Assembly: GCA_964058845.1 (NCBI GenBank)
Contig: CAXKVR010000734.1
Location: 1 to 23,780 of the forward strand
Length of the DNA stretch: 23,780 nucleotides
DNA from: Carex sylvatica
Taxonomy: Eukaryota > Streptophyta > Magnoliopsida > Poales > Cyperaceae
Direction of reading: 5' to 3'
Made by a program: the position numbers and the translations under genes. The notes beneath the pieces were generated by a model. That model saw only the letters and a program-made list of their open reading frames with translations. It was not told where the DNA came from and searched no databases. The stretch's first letter is position 1. Every line of letters starts with the position of its first letter. Positions 8,164 through 17,172 of the stretch are shown piece after piece.

Positions 8164-9739
8164 TTAAGCTAGTTTAGCTTGAGGAACCCAAACAACATTT
8201 GAGTTGTTGTATTCATTCCTAAATCTACATTCTAAAGAGGTATGACCAATTTTACAATAATAATTAAAAATTATAATTGATTGTCTTCGAATAATCAAAC
8301 CTTATGTGTAAGTGGCAAGATAATTATATTTTACTTATTGAAGTTTATTCTTTTGATTATCGAGAAGAGACCTCAATTTAATTTCATCTCTATGTGTTTG
8401 ATCCTTATCAAAAGAGCTACTTGTATCATTAATTTTTAAATCAAAATTATCATTTTCAAGTTCTAGATTTACCTCATTGGCAGAGCTTGTTGATACTTCA
8501 CTTGAATTATTCGAGTCCATCTTCTTGTTCTTAGTTGTGGCAATGGTTGTCATGACTTTAATGGTTTTATTATTGATGATGCTCTTGTTTGTGATAATTG
8601 AGTCGACATCAATTGTTGAAGGATCTTCATCTACATTTGGCACCAATGCAAGGTTGAACTCTTGTTCGTTTTTTGACTCCGTGTCAAATTTCACCATCTC
8701 GCTCTTGTCAGAAAATAAGGCTTGCATTATTTTTTCCTTTTTACTCCCTTTGTACCCATCATACTTTTGTCTTGGCATTCAGTCTTATTTTCCTTCACCA
8801 TCCATGTTCTTCATGTGTGGAAATAGTTCTAAGCATGTTTGGATGGTGTGCCCCTTTCTATGGCATGCAAAGCATATTACCCGTTTGTTTTTCTCTTCAC
8901 CTTCCTTGTTATACTTTCTTTCGAAATCAAGCATGCCTTGAAATATTATAGACAAGAGAATGACATCTTTGAATGATTCATGGTCATTCTTGTTGAGAAA
9001 TGTGTCATTTGATAGATGGATATTTGAGGAGCTAGGAATGTTGCGATTTTGTGCCGAAAATACTACGGATTTTGATTTTGAATTTTGCTTTAGCTTTGTA
9101 GATTGTTGAAGTTTCTATTCAAAACTCTGAAAGTGTGCATAGAGATCATCCGGTGTGAATGATTCGTGTCCCTTGGATTGCTTCTAAGGCACTCACCAAG
9201 CCTTCCCACCTAGGCCTTCCAAGCATGATTTTTAGTAGTTTTCCTACAATTTTATCGTTAGAAAGCGGTTCCCCCATTTCAATAAATTCATTTTGAATAT
9301 GCATAAGTCCATTATACATATCCTCAATGCTTTCACCATCCCCAACCTTAAAATTTTCAAATTTGGCTTCTAAACCGGTTATCTTGGTACGTTTAATTTG
9401 GGTATTTCTCTCATACCAGTTTACAAGAGCATCCAACATTTCTTTTGTGGTTGGAAAGCTATCAAAGATTGAGGCAACCAATTTACTAACCAAGTTAAAT
9501 ATGACATTGGTTGTAAGATTATTGTCTTTCTTGGTTTGTTTGGATTTGGGAGTCTCGATTTTAGAATTATTGGCACTATTGGTAGGAATTGGGGTGAATT
9601 TTGGTGTATATCCATTGTCAACCACATACCATATCTCAAGAATATTTACGTAATTATTCATGGTTTTCTTCCAATGCATAAATTTTTTGGTTGTATTACC
9701 AAAAATTAGGGGTTCCTTCACGGGTCTATAGGGTGACAT
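8164..9739 (-). pseudogene. Copia gag (UBN2-type) with CCHC zinc knuckle, frameshifted
   Basis: It starts at ATG 9739 (MSPYRPVKEPLIFGN, then a WKKTMNNYV segment typical of Copia gag), 51 bases past the primer-binding site. The UBN2 core includes FPTTKEMLDALVNWYE and ENFKVGDGESIEDMYNG. Near 9170 a single-base frameshift moves the continuation (PDDLYAHFQSFE) to another frame, followed by an in-frame stop at about 9116. A complete zinc knuckle (C-x2-C-x4-H-x4-C: CFACHRKGHTIQTC) lies at 8833-8874. More stops precede a charged segment at 8335-8778. A second, damaged knuckle-like piece (CKIGHTSLEC) and WVPQAKLA end at 8164. In an intact element this would be the nucleocapsid part of a single gag-pol polyprotein. 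Confidence 0.88.
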
Positions 9740-9789
9740 TTGTCAAGTTAATCTAACTCTAATTAAGTGTGTCTTAATTTGAGTAACTT

Positions 9790-9801
9790 GCTCTGATACC
9801 A
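9790..9801 (-). other. Primer-binding site (initiator tRNA-Met type)
   Basis: The minus strand reads TGGTATCAGAGC, three bases (AAA) inside the 5' LTR. This is the canonical Copia priming site complementary to the 3' end of plant initiator tRNA-Met. Confidence 0.93.
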
Positions 9802-9804
9802 TTT

Positions 9805-10887
9805 TGTTGAACTATGAGCACCACTAATTGGTCTAAAAACTGAAAATAATCACAATTAAAAGTAAATAGATGAGTTTAGAGAAAATTGACATGCGGGATG
9901 TAACAGAGTTCAGCAAAACAAAGGCCTACGTCTCCGGAGTGTCGCAACCTCTTATAGGTGCACATATCTATTACCCAATACGAAAGGTTTATAACTTGTG
10001 AACCGATGAGCCCTTACAACCAAAGAAAGTCACACAGCCAACTAGAGATGAGAGCCGGCGAGCCCTTACAACCAAGGAAAGTCACACGAACAACTCAAGA
10101 AGGAGAGAACGAAGTCTCAAGGAAAAATCTCCACAAGAGAAACACTCAAAATCTCACTCTAACCTAATCTAACTCAATATTAGTGAAGTGGATTTGAGGT
10201 TGTTTGAGGGATATTGAAGTTTTAAGCTCTCACAACAATGGAGGAACTCAAGCCCACATAAAATAGGTTTGTGCAATGTAAGAGGCGACTAGGTTGATTG
10301 GAGAAGAGACCCCACTGCTCTATTTATAGAGACAGCTCCAGAAAGAGTTTTTCGACTTAAAACGTTACAGACATTTGTTAAAACGTCACAATATTTTAGT
10401 CAATTTTCTGTGAGCTCAGTAAAACGTTATCAACGATTATAAAACATTATGTAACATTTTGCACTGTAAAAACTTGATCAAAAATAGGAATTTCTGAAGT
10501 TTAAAAATTTAATTAAAATATTACCAACTTTTTAAAACATTACACAACTTTTTTTCAAAACGTTATGGCAACATTTTTGATTCTTTTGATTTTGATCAAG
10601 TTGTTTCACAGCGTTTTCTTAAGTATAATCATTATAACGTTTTACAAACGTTACCAACATTTGTATTCTGTTGAAACAACATCAAACACACTTTACCAAT
10701 TTTAAAATATTACAAATTAAATTCTTGATAAATATCTTCATGATTTCTTTTGTTCAAGCAATCCATATTATAATTCTAATTGGCTTGAACCTGCATAACT
10801 CTAAAATAGAAGAAATCGTAAAATTTAATAATTGTATGTTTTGTAAATTAGTCAAATAGACTAAAAATATTATTGCTAGAAACAACA
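9805..10887 (-). repeat. Copia 5' LTR (1083 bp)
   Basis: Right copy of the LTR pair, beginning TGTTGTTTC at 10887 and ending CAACA at 9805 in element sense. U3 contains recurring (A)AACGTT words near 10361, 10422, 10558, 10636 and 10647, all upstream of a TATA box at 10321-10328. This longer LTR is probably closer to the ancestral form, because the left LTR lacks an internal block of it. Confidence 0.93.
10321..10328 (-). promoter_or_regulatory. TATA box of the Copia 5' LTR
   Basis: TATAAATA on the minus strand within CTATAAATAGAG. It is conserved at the matching place in the other LTR (7149-7156). It would set the start of the R region about 30 bases downstream, near 10290. Confidence 0.7.
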
Positions 10888-11680
10888 TGGTTTGGTTGAA
10901 ACTGAATCGAATTAGGTAAACTAAAGTTATAATTATGTTTCAAAAATAAAATTGAATCGCTGAACTAAAGTTTTATTTTGGGTTTTTTATTTAAAGCGAT
11001 TGATTTAGAATAAACTAAAATATTCTAAGAAATAAACTAGGGTATTCAGAAATAAACTGAGATATTCAGAAATAAACTAATGTATTAAGAAATAAACTGG
11101 GATATAAAGCAATTGATTAAGAAATAAACTGGGGAAGTCCGAACCAAATTATGTTCAGTTATTTCGGTTTTAAAAATTTTCAAACCGAACTAAACCGAAG
11201 TTATAATTCATTTAAAAAAAACAAATTGAACTGAATCATTAAACCAAAAAAATCGAACCATTTGGTCCAAACTAATTTGGTTCAGTTCAAAACCAACTAA
11301 ACCAGACTCAACAGTTTGTTCGGTTCAAACCGAAATATATTATTATTTTTATTTAAAATAATTGATTTATAATAAACTGAATTATATTAATAAATGAATT
11401 GGATATTAAGAAATAAACTGGAATATTAAAAAATAAACTGAAATATTTAAAGCAATTAATTAAGAAATAAACTGGAATGATCCAGACCAAATTCATAAAT
11501 AAAAGTTCAGTCGATTCGGTTAGTTCAATTTTGAAAATTTCCAAACTGAACTGGGAAGTAATAATTTGATTTTAAAAAACAAGTCAAACTGAACGATTAA
11601 ACCGAAAAACTAAAATCATTTGATCCAAACTAATTCAGCTCGGTTCAAAACTAACAAAACTGGACCAATGAACACCCCCA
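10888..11680. mobile_element. GGTTCGGTT-rich non-autonomous element, tandem dimer, split by the Copia insertion
   Basis: The remainder (with its left tip at about 6605-6632) of an element rich in GGTTCGGTT/AACCGAAC words. Its right end reads inward TGGGGGTGTTCATTGG, the kind of terminus seen in non-autonomous hAT-like plant elements; I found no convincing TSD. Internally it is a dimer: about 10900-11310 and 11311-11680 repeat the same order, with TTTATTTAAA..ATTGATTTA..AATAAACT at 10989 and 11351, a block of AGAAATAAACTGG-type repeats (about 20-bp period, 11010-11130 and 11370-11476), AGCAATTGATTAAGAAATAAACTGG near 11107 and 11449, then the AACCGAAC segment. No coding capacity. Confidence 0.65.
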
Positions 11681-11771
11681 TAAATATAGTTGCTCAAACA
11701 GGAACCGGATCGACGGAAGATAAAAACTAAAAAAAAAAATAGTAGCGAATGAGCCAAATATTTTAGCCTTT

Positions 11772-11843
11772 CGCCGTTGCCAGGGATCGAACCCGGGTCA
11801 CCCGCGTTACAGGCGGGAATACTTACCACTGTACTACAACAAC
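11772..11843 (-). tRNA. tRNA with Asp-type body but GTA (Tyr) anticodon
   Basis: A 72-nt minus-strand gene differing from the tRNA-Asp at 4594-4665 at only five positions. The most striking is C36 to A in the anticodon (GTC becomes GTA, at 11810-11808), which would read tyrosine codons. The other changes are C3 to T in the acceptor (a second G-U wobble next to the first), T13 to C in the D stem (turning a wobble into a G-C pair), G to A in the D loop, and a T-stem change giving a G-U pair. All four arms still pair, and the A box (TAGTACAGTGG) and B box (GGTTCGATCCC) are intact. It has no intron, unlike plant tRNA-Tyr, and keeps G1-C72 and discriminator G73, which do not fit tyrosyl-tRNA synthetase. 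The nearest downstream T run is at about 11728-11738, and the CAA start motif is missing upstream. It could be a pseudogene or a rarely charged variant. Confidence 0.88.
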
Positions 11844-12000
11844 TTTTTTCTTCATCTGTTCTCTCTTTCTAATAACAACAAAATAAGATTTCCACGACTT
11901 CATTGGCATCTCCTGGGTATGCTTTGAGATTCGTGCAAAATAAAAAGAACGGTACGGATTCAGTACTTGCACCTCAGGTACCTGGGGTGATCCGGATACT
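11844..12000. other. tRNA 5' flank and fragment of a dispersed repeat
   Basis: 11844-11900 resembles the upstream flank of the tRNA-Asp gene. The word TTTGAGATTCGTGC followed by AAAAGAACGG at 11926-11956 recurs in diverged form at 19338 and 21137 (TTTGAGATTTGTGC with AAAAGAATG), so a small repeat family reaches the left edge of the array. GGTACGGATTC and CAGGTACC words at 11952-11982 belong to the GAATTCG-type MITE family found throughout the array. Confidence 0.5.
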
Positions 12001-12014
12001 AGCGGGAAAGGGTT

Positions 12015-12022
12015 TAGGGTTT
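12015..12022 (+). promoter_or_regulatory. Telo-box (AAACCCTA) in the unit A leader
   Basis: TAGGGTTT at 12015-12022, with a second copy at 12195-12202 across the MITE insertion. Telo-boxes are known in promoters and leaders of plant translation-machinery genes. Related forms sit at the same place in units D (16274-16281), E (18189-18197) and H (23546-23554). Confidence 0.5.
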
Positions 12023-12032
12023 CGGAACGCTA

Positions 12033-12186
12033 TTCTCTGCGAAACTGTGCAGAATTTTTAATCTGATCCGTTCACTTTGATCGGACGGATCAAATCAGAT
12101 CTCAAAATTTAAACTCTTCTGATCTGATCCGTCCGATCAAAACGAACAGACCTCCGCACAGCTCCGCAGATAATACTCCGCAGAGA
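12033..12186. mobile_element. Small foldback MITE inserted in the unit A leader
   Basis: A 154-bp segment with ends TTCTCTGCG and, inward from the right, TCTCTGCGG, flanked by TA on both sides (12031-12032 and 12187-12188). The interior folds on itself: TTTGATCGGACGGATC at 12077-12092 is inverted at about 12133-12148. It separates two halves of a leader that is contiguous in other units. TA target duplication and small size suggest a Stowaway/mariner-type MITE, but the ends are not diagnostic. Confidence 0.6.
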
Positions 12187-13483
12187 TACTCTCCTAGGGT
12201 TTCAGGCTCCGTTCCCTATGAACTACTTTTCTTTTTCTCGCCTCACTTCCCCAATTTCAGTGTCTAAATTGGATATCTCGCTAGTTCGTTGCTCGTTTTT
12301 TCTTTCAGAAAGAGAGAAGCGAGCCTTTATTCTGACTATGTAAGTGCTTTTGTGTAAATCTTTTTGCCTATTTTTTGTTTACTTCCTTGCGGTGCACTTG
12401 AAACGGTTTATGATTGAATTAGATTAGACCTTAGATCCAAGATTATTTTTGTAGCTGTATGTAGAAAATACTGCTAGATTTTGCCATTCCATGTGATGCG
12501 TTTGTTGATTACGCATGGAGATACTATTGCATGCGCATCAAAGCTCTAATTTTCATGCTGGACAAGTAATAACTTTGATTCTTTGTTGCTTTCATTTTCC
12601 TTTGGTTAATTTTTTATTCTTTCTTAATACTGATTGGTTTCCATAATTCTGTGCATGCAATTTTTCTACTTTATAAATGATTTACTTTAACTTCTTTGTG
12701 AATGGTATATATGTCCGATGATGAATTTAACTGTACAAGTTATAGAAATCCGTGTTGGTTTTTCTTTGAGTGGGAAGTCAAAGCAAGTTTATCTTTTCAG
12801 ATGCGAGCACTCATTAATGATGCGCGCGGACACGGTTCTGCAACCGTGTGTCATCAGTGTTTTTAACCATGTATATTCGATTAATGGTTATTTTCTAATC
12901 AGTGATGATTAAAGCAATCCATATTGGAAGAGGCTCAACACTAGGAGTGTCAATGGTACCCTTTTATCCGTTTACCTGACCTGTACCCATTCATCATCAT
13001 CGTTGAAGGTTAGAGCCATATGTATCTGAATTCAGATCTATTGCAATACTTGACAGAGTACAATGAGATCTGAGTCGTCAGTTTTAATTTGGCACAAATC
13101 TCAAAATAGAACCCCCCTTCCTATCTAAATAGAATTCGTATCCTCTGCATTAACTCAAAAAGGAATCTAAATAGGCACCATATTACTTTTGACCGGACTG
13201 GGAGTATTGTACTCAGTCCAGTAACTGAGGGGATATGGACTTTGGGATGAAGCTATTGGTTCTGCTTGGTACTGAAAGGATAGGCTTGCTTTTTCTTTGC
13301 TTAAATGGATAAACCACTTTGGTACTTGTCTATGAGTAATAATGAGTTAACTCTCTGAGGGCATCAATGCAGCAACATGTTGCTATTTCAGTTGACAATT
13401 TTTTTTTCTGCTATTAACAGATCTATTAAATTAACCTACAATTGTAATTTTTTTTAGTGTAGGCTGAAACTCGTGTTTTATTG

Positions 13484-13519
13484 ATGGTGGCGTCGAATGG
13501 GCTGACATTGTTTGTTTAG
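13484..13519 (+). other. Conserved mini-ORF of array unit A (MVASNGLTLFV)
   Basis: An 11-codon frame between an acceptor-like T-run/TAG and a GTAAGATTC donor-like site. Equivalent frames without indels occur at 14652-14687 (same peptide), 16001-16036 (MLASNELALFV), 19929-19967 (MLALNGLTLFVH), 21888-21926 (MLALNGLTLVIQ) and 23259-23297 (MLALNGLALFVQ). Unit D (about 17680) has lost the ATG. It could be the first coding exon of a duplicated gene, an upstream ORF, or chance. No known protein is recognised. Confidence 0.35.
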
Positions 13520-13540
13520 TAAGATTCATTATTTGTCTTG

Positions 13541-14710
13541 GATGTCTTTGCTCGTCCTTTTTTCAGAGGATATAAAAGAGAGCCTTTAATTTTGGCTACA
13601 TAAGTGCTTTTGTGTGACTCCTTTTGTCTACTTTTTGTTTATTTCAATCTGGTGCACTTTGAACAGTTTATGATTGAATTATGTCTTAGACCTTAGATCC
13701 AAGACTAGATTTGTAACTGCATGGAGACAATACTGCTAGTTTTTGCCATTTAAATGTGCTGTGTTTGTTGATTACGAACGGAGATACTTTTGCATCTGCA
13801 TCAGAGCTCTAATTTTCAGGTTAATCTAGCGAAATTTTATTTCTTTGTTGCTTTTCTTTTTCTTTGGTAATATTTTTTTTGCCTTCCTTACCACTGATTG
13901 GTTTCCATAACTTTATGCATGCATTTTTCTACTTCATAGTTGGTTTACTTAATTTCTTTGTGAATGTTATTTATGCCCAATGATGAATTTAAATGTACAA
14001 GTTTTAGAGGCCCGTTTACCTTGTGTTGGTTTTCTTTGAGTGAGGAATCAAAGCAAGCTTGTCTTTTCAGATGCTAGTCATTAATGGTTATTATCCCTCT
14101 CATTCTACTAGAACAGGTATTTGACTGGATCTGAATTCTTCTTGCACAGCCCATCTATAAGAGGGGTCCGGATCCTCTGAAGTAACTCAATTTTGAAGTG
14201 CTACAGATCACAACATAAGGTTCATGCCCTTTAGAAATCATGTCATGTAGAAACTCCAATTGCCTTCTCAATTTCACCTTTACGCATCATCTTCATCATC
14301 ATCATCATCATGAGTTAGGGTTCAAATGCCTCATTGTTTTTGGATGGTCCAGAATTTTCTGAGAAATAGCAATTTTGTACCTATCATCGAAGGTTAGAGC
14401 GGTATATATCTGGGATGAAGCTATTGGTTCTGCTTGGTACTGAAAGGATAGGCTTGCTTTTTCTTTGCTTCAATGGATAACCCACTTTGGTACTTGTCTA
14501 TGAGTAAATGAGTTAGCTCTCTGAGGGCATCAATACAACAACATGTTGCTGTTTCAGTTGACGAACTTTTTTCTTTTGCTATCAAAAGATCTATTAAATT
14601 AACCTACAATTGTATTTTTTTTTAGTTTCGGCTGAAACTCGTGTTCTATTGATGGTGGCGTCGAATGGATTGACATTGTTTGTTTAGTAAGATTCATTAT
14701 TTGTCTTCTA
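13541..14710 (+). repeat. Tandem array unit B
   Basis: This unit lacks the telo-box leader: sequence passes from GTAAGATTCATT directly to GTCTTTGCTCGTCC, a junction shared with units C and G. The donor-like site is mutated to ACATAAGTGC. The rest follows the common order: TGGTGCACTTTGAACAG, CTTAGATCCAAGACTAG, GATTACGAACGGAG, TATGCATGCATTTTTCTAC, CCCAATGATGAATTTAAATG, TTTTCAGATGCTAG, then GGTATTTGACTGGATCTG (an empty MITE site), a CAT microsatellite, GGATGAAGCTATTGG and the mini-ORF block. It is nearly identical to the first two thirds of unit C, indicating a recent duplication. Confidence 0.75.
14284..14311. repeat. CAT-type trinucleotide microsatellite in unit B
   Basis: A short CATCATCTTCATCATCATC-type run. 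A CAT tract occurs at the same unit position in most other units and varies in length. Confidence 0.8.
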
Positions 14711-16240
14711 TGTCTTCGCTCGTCCTTTTCAGAGGATATAAAAGAGAGCCTTTTATTTTGGCTACATAAGTGCTTTTGTGAAAACACCTTTTGTCTACTT
14801 TTTGTTTATTTCAATCTGGTGCACTTTGGACATTTTATGATTGAATTAGATAGTCTATGATTGAATTATGTCTTAGACCTTAGATCCAAGACTAGATTTG
14901 TAACTGCATGGAGACAATACTGCTAGTTTTTGCCATTTAAATGTGCTGTGTTTGTTGATTACGAACGGAGATACTTTTGCATCTGCATCAGAGCTCTAAT
15001 TTTCAGGTTAATCTAGCGAAATTTTATTTCTTTGTTGCTTTTCTTTTTCTTCGGTAATTTTTTTTTGTCTCCCGTACCACTGATTGGTTTCCATAACTTT
15101 ATGCATGCATTTTTCTACTTCATAGTTGGTTTACTTAATTTCTTTGTGAATGTTATTTATGCCCAATGATGAATTTAAATGTACTAGTTTTAGAGGCCCG
15201 TTTACCTTGTGTTGGTTTTCTTTGAGTGAGGAATCAAAGCAAGCTTATCTTTTCAAATGCTAGTCATTAATGGTTATCATCCCTCTCATTCTACTAGGTC
15301 AGGTATTTGACGAATTCGTATCCTCTGAGTTAACTCAAATTTTGAGTTAAGATCTAGACCGTCCGATTCAAATCCGCACTAATATTAAATGGCCCCGTGC
15401 ATTATAGGCATGGGCCAGATTGGCCCGAATTCTGATCACACAGCCGAAAAAATTAATGCAATAGGTGCGTTAATGCAGATGATATGGATTCGGTATTTGA
15501 CTGGATCTGAATTCTTCTTGCACAGCCCAACTATAATAGGGGTCCGGATCCTCTGAAGTAACTCAATTTTGAAGTGCTACAGATCACAACATAAGGCTCA
15601 TGCCCTTTAGAAATCATGTCATGTAGAAACTCCAATTGCCTTCTCAATTTCACCTTTACGCATCATCATCATTGTTATCATCATGAGTAAGGGTTAAAAT
15701 GCTTCATTGTTTTTGGATGGTCCAGAATCTTCTGAGAAATAGTGATTTTGTACCTATCATCGAAGGTTGGAGCCGTATATATCTGGGATGAAGCTATTGG
15801 TTCAGCTTGGTACTGAAAGGATAAGCTTTTTTCCTCTTTGCTCAATGGATAACCCACTTTGGTACCAATCTATGATTAATAATAACACTTTCTGAGGGCA
15901 TCAGTACAACAATAAGTTGCTTCTTCTTTGAAAAAAATTATTAATTCAACATACAATTTTTTATTTTTTGATAGTTTTGGTTGAAACTTGTGTTCTATTG
16001 ATGTTGGCATCAAATGAACTGGCACTGTTTGTTTAGTAAGATTCATTCTTTTACCTGTCTTTGTTGCTGCATTTTATTTTAACCAGAACATTGGATATTT
16101 GTGGTAGTACTTTTTGAACCTGTATAATTAAAAGGTTCATTTTGCTCAGTTATTTTTTAGTTGGGATTCTTAAATATTCTATTATTCTACTTGCTAAACA
16201 AAGAATATACTGTCTTTTGCAGTTGGACTCCATAAGCACA
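14711..16240 (+). repeat. Tandem array unit C
   Basis: Very similar to unit B through about 15300, with a small internal duplication around TGATTGAATTAGATAGTC (14840-14875). It then carries a 180-bp MITE absent from unit B, continues with the shared blocks to mini-ORF MLASNELALFV at 16001, and extends into an intron-like tail (TTGTTGCTGCATTTTATTTT, CCTGTATAATTAAAAGG) that units A and B lack. Confidence 0.75.
15312..15491. mobile_element. 180-bp MITE with 10-bp TSD and an empty site in unit B
   Basis: Flanked by identical GGTATTTGAC at 15302-15311 and 15492-15501. The ends are inverted: GAATTCGTATC on the left and GAATCCATATC inward from the right (9 of 11 match). Unit B has a single GGTATTTGAC (14116-14125) with no insert and otherwise the same flanks, a direct empty-site control inside the window. 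A 9-10 bp TSD suggests a Mutator-type MITE. Confidence 0.85.
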
Positions 16241-16922
16241 TAACTCGAAGAGCTTAGTCTGGTGGGAAAGAGTTTAGGGTTCTGGGTTGCATTCCCTGGA
16301 AACTACTTTTCTCGCCTTGGGTCTTAAAAGGCCGTTTCCACTCCTCAGTTCCCCAATCCAGTGTCTAAATTGCATTGCTTGCCAGGTTCTTCCCTTATCC
16401 TTTTTTCAGAGGAGAGAGAAGCGAACCTTTAATTTTATCCTTTTGTTTAACTCTTTTGTCTACTTTTTGTTTATTTCAATCTGGTGCATTTTAAACGGTT
16501 TATGATTGAATTAGATGTGTTAGACCTTAGATCCAAGGCTAGATGTTTAAGTGCATGTAGACAATATTGCTAGATTTTGCCATTTACATGTGCTGCATTA
16601 GTTTATTAGGGATGGAGGTACTATTGCATGCGCATCAAATTTTCAGGTTGGACAAGTGAAGAATTCAAGTGTTTGTTGCTTTTCTTTCCCTTCGGTTAAT
16701 TTTTTATCTTCTTACTACTGATTGGTTTTCATAACTCTATGCATGCATTTTCCTACGTATAGTTGGTTTACTTGATTTCTTTGTGAATGTTATCTGATGC
16801 CCAATGATGTATTTAAATGTACAGTTTTAGAGACCCGTTAATCTTTGGTTGGTTTTCTTTGAGTGGGGAGTTGAAGAAAGCTTATCCTTGCATATGCAAG
16901 CTTATCTGAATAGGTTCACCAT

Positions 16923-17033
16923 TAGGAATGTCAATGGTACCCTTATATCCGTTTGCTCGAATTGTACCGTATTTGATAAGACAAGGCTCACCATTAGCTT
17001 ACTTGACCCGTACCGCACCCATTGATACCCCTA
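16923..17033. mobile_element. 111-bp hAT-type MITE (TAGGAATGTCAATGG ends)
   Basis: The left end is TAGGAATGTCAATGG, and inward from the right the sequence is TAGGGGTATCAATGG (12 of 15 match). The flanking octamers TTCACCAT and CTCATCAT match at 6 of 8, consistent with an eroded 8-bp TSD. The interior repeats GACCCGTACCG-type words. Fragments of the same family occur at 12942 (left end only) and 21301-21396 (right part). Confidence 0.65.
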
Positions 17034-17172
17034 CTCATCATCCGATATATGCCGATTGTACTGTATTTGATCAGGGCATCTACATGCTTAATATAAGAAT
17101 GGAGATATTTGGGAATACTGTGAAGTATGTTTTGTTAATTAAAGTAGATAGAAAATGGGTCTGTAGGGTGCA

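Larger units (their letters stand above)
6633..10887 (-). mobile_element. Ty1/Copia LTR retrotransposon, internally deleted
   Basis: A 4255-bp element on the minus strand with identical 5-bp target duplications TGGTT (6628-6632 and 10888-10892). Its 5' LTR is the right one (9805-10887) and its 3' LTR the left one (6633-7576); both begin TGTTG and end CAACA in the element's sense. A tRNA-Met-type primer-binding site and a polypurine tract are in place. Internal sequence holds a decayed gag (UBN2-type) with a CCHC knuckle and a short protease/RNase H chimera. Integrase, reverse transcriptase and most of protease and RNase H are missing. It is non-autonomous. LTR divergence is modest: 3 mismatches over the first 82 aligned bases of the C-terminal LTR ends, plus a 139-bp length difference. 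Confidence 0.93.
12001..13540 (+). repeat. Tandem array unit A (most complete leader)
   Basis: First unit of a head-to-tail array; orientation follows splice-like signals on the + strand. Order of blocks: telo-box leader (GGGAAAGGGTTTAGGGTTT at 12004, interrupted by a MITE, resuming at TAGGGTTTCAGG), a pyrimidine-rich leader TTCCCTATGAACTACTTTTC, AGTGTCTAAATTGG, GAGAAGCGAGCC, a donor-like ATGTAAGTGC (GT at 12340), an intron-like body with TTAGATCCAAGA and TGCATGCAATTTTTCTAC, TTTTCAGATGCGAG, inserted MITE sequences (about 12940-13240), ATGAAGCTATTGGTTCTGC, GAGGGCATCA, then a T-rich acceptor and a block with mini-ORF MVASNGLTLFV. No long reading frame is present. The resemblance is to a duplicated 5' UTR plus first introns of a gene. 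Confidence 0.75.

Noticed and set aside
8477..8951. Overlapping + strand open frames of 154 and 92 codons
   Set aside because: They are antisense to the recognisable Copia gag remnant, whose zinc knuckle is on the minus strand; the + strand products are hydrophobic shadow translations.
11635..11829. Minus-strand frame starting MVSIPACNAGDPGSIPG
   Set aside because: This is a translation through the tRNA gene, a well-known artefact.
12011..12022. TTTAGGG words as interstitial telomere sequence
   Set aside because: Only one or two units occur at each site, always at the same place in the array leader, fitting a telo-box rather than a telomeric tract.
12716..12800. Possible C/D-box snoRNA around the recurrent ATGATGAATTTAA block
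   Set aside because: The box C-like ATGATGA is conserved between units, but no box D (CTGA) lies at a proper distance downstream and no terminal stem forms.
13230..13400. Possible snoRNA in the conserved GGATGAAGC..CTGAGGGC block
   Set aside because: ATGA- and CTGA-like words occur, but the flanks do not pair and box C does not match consensus; conservation alone is not enough.
13566..13580. TATAAAAG-like word in units B and C as a promoter
   Set aside because: It arises by substitution within the GAGGAGAGAGAAGCGAGCC leader block and is absent from units that retain the full leader.
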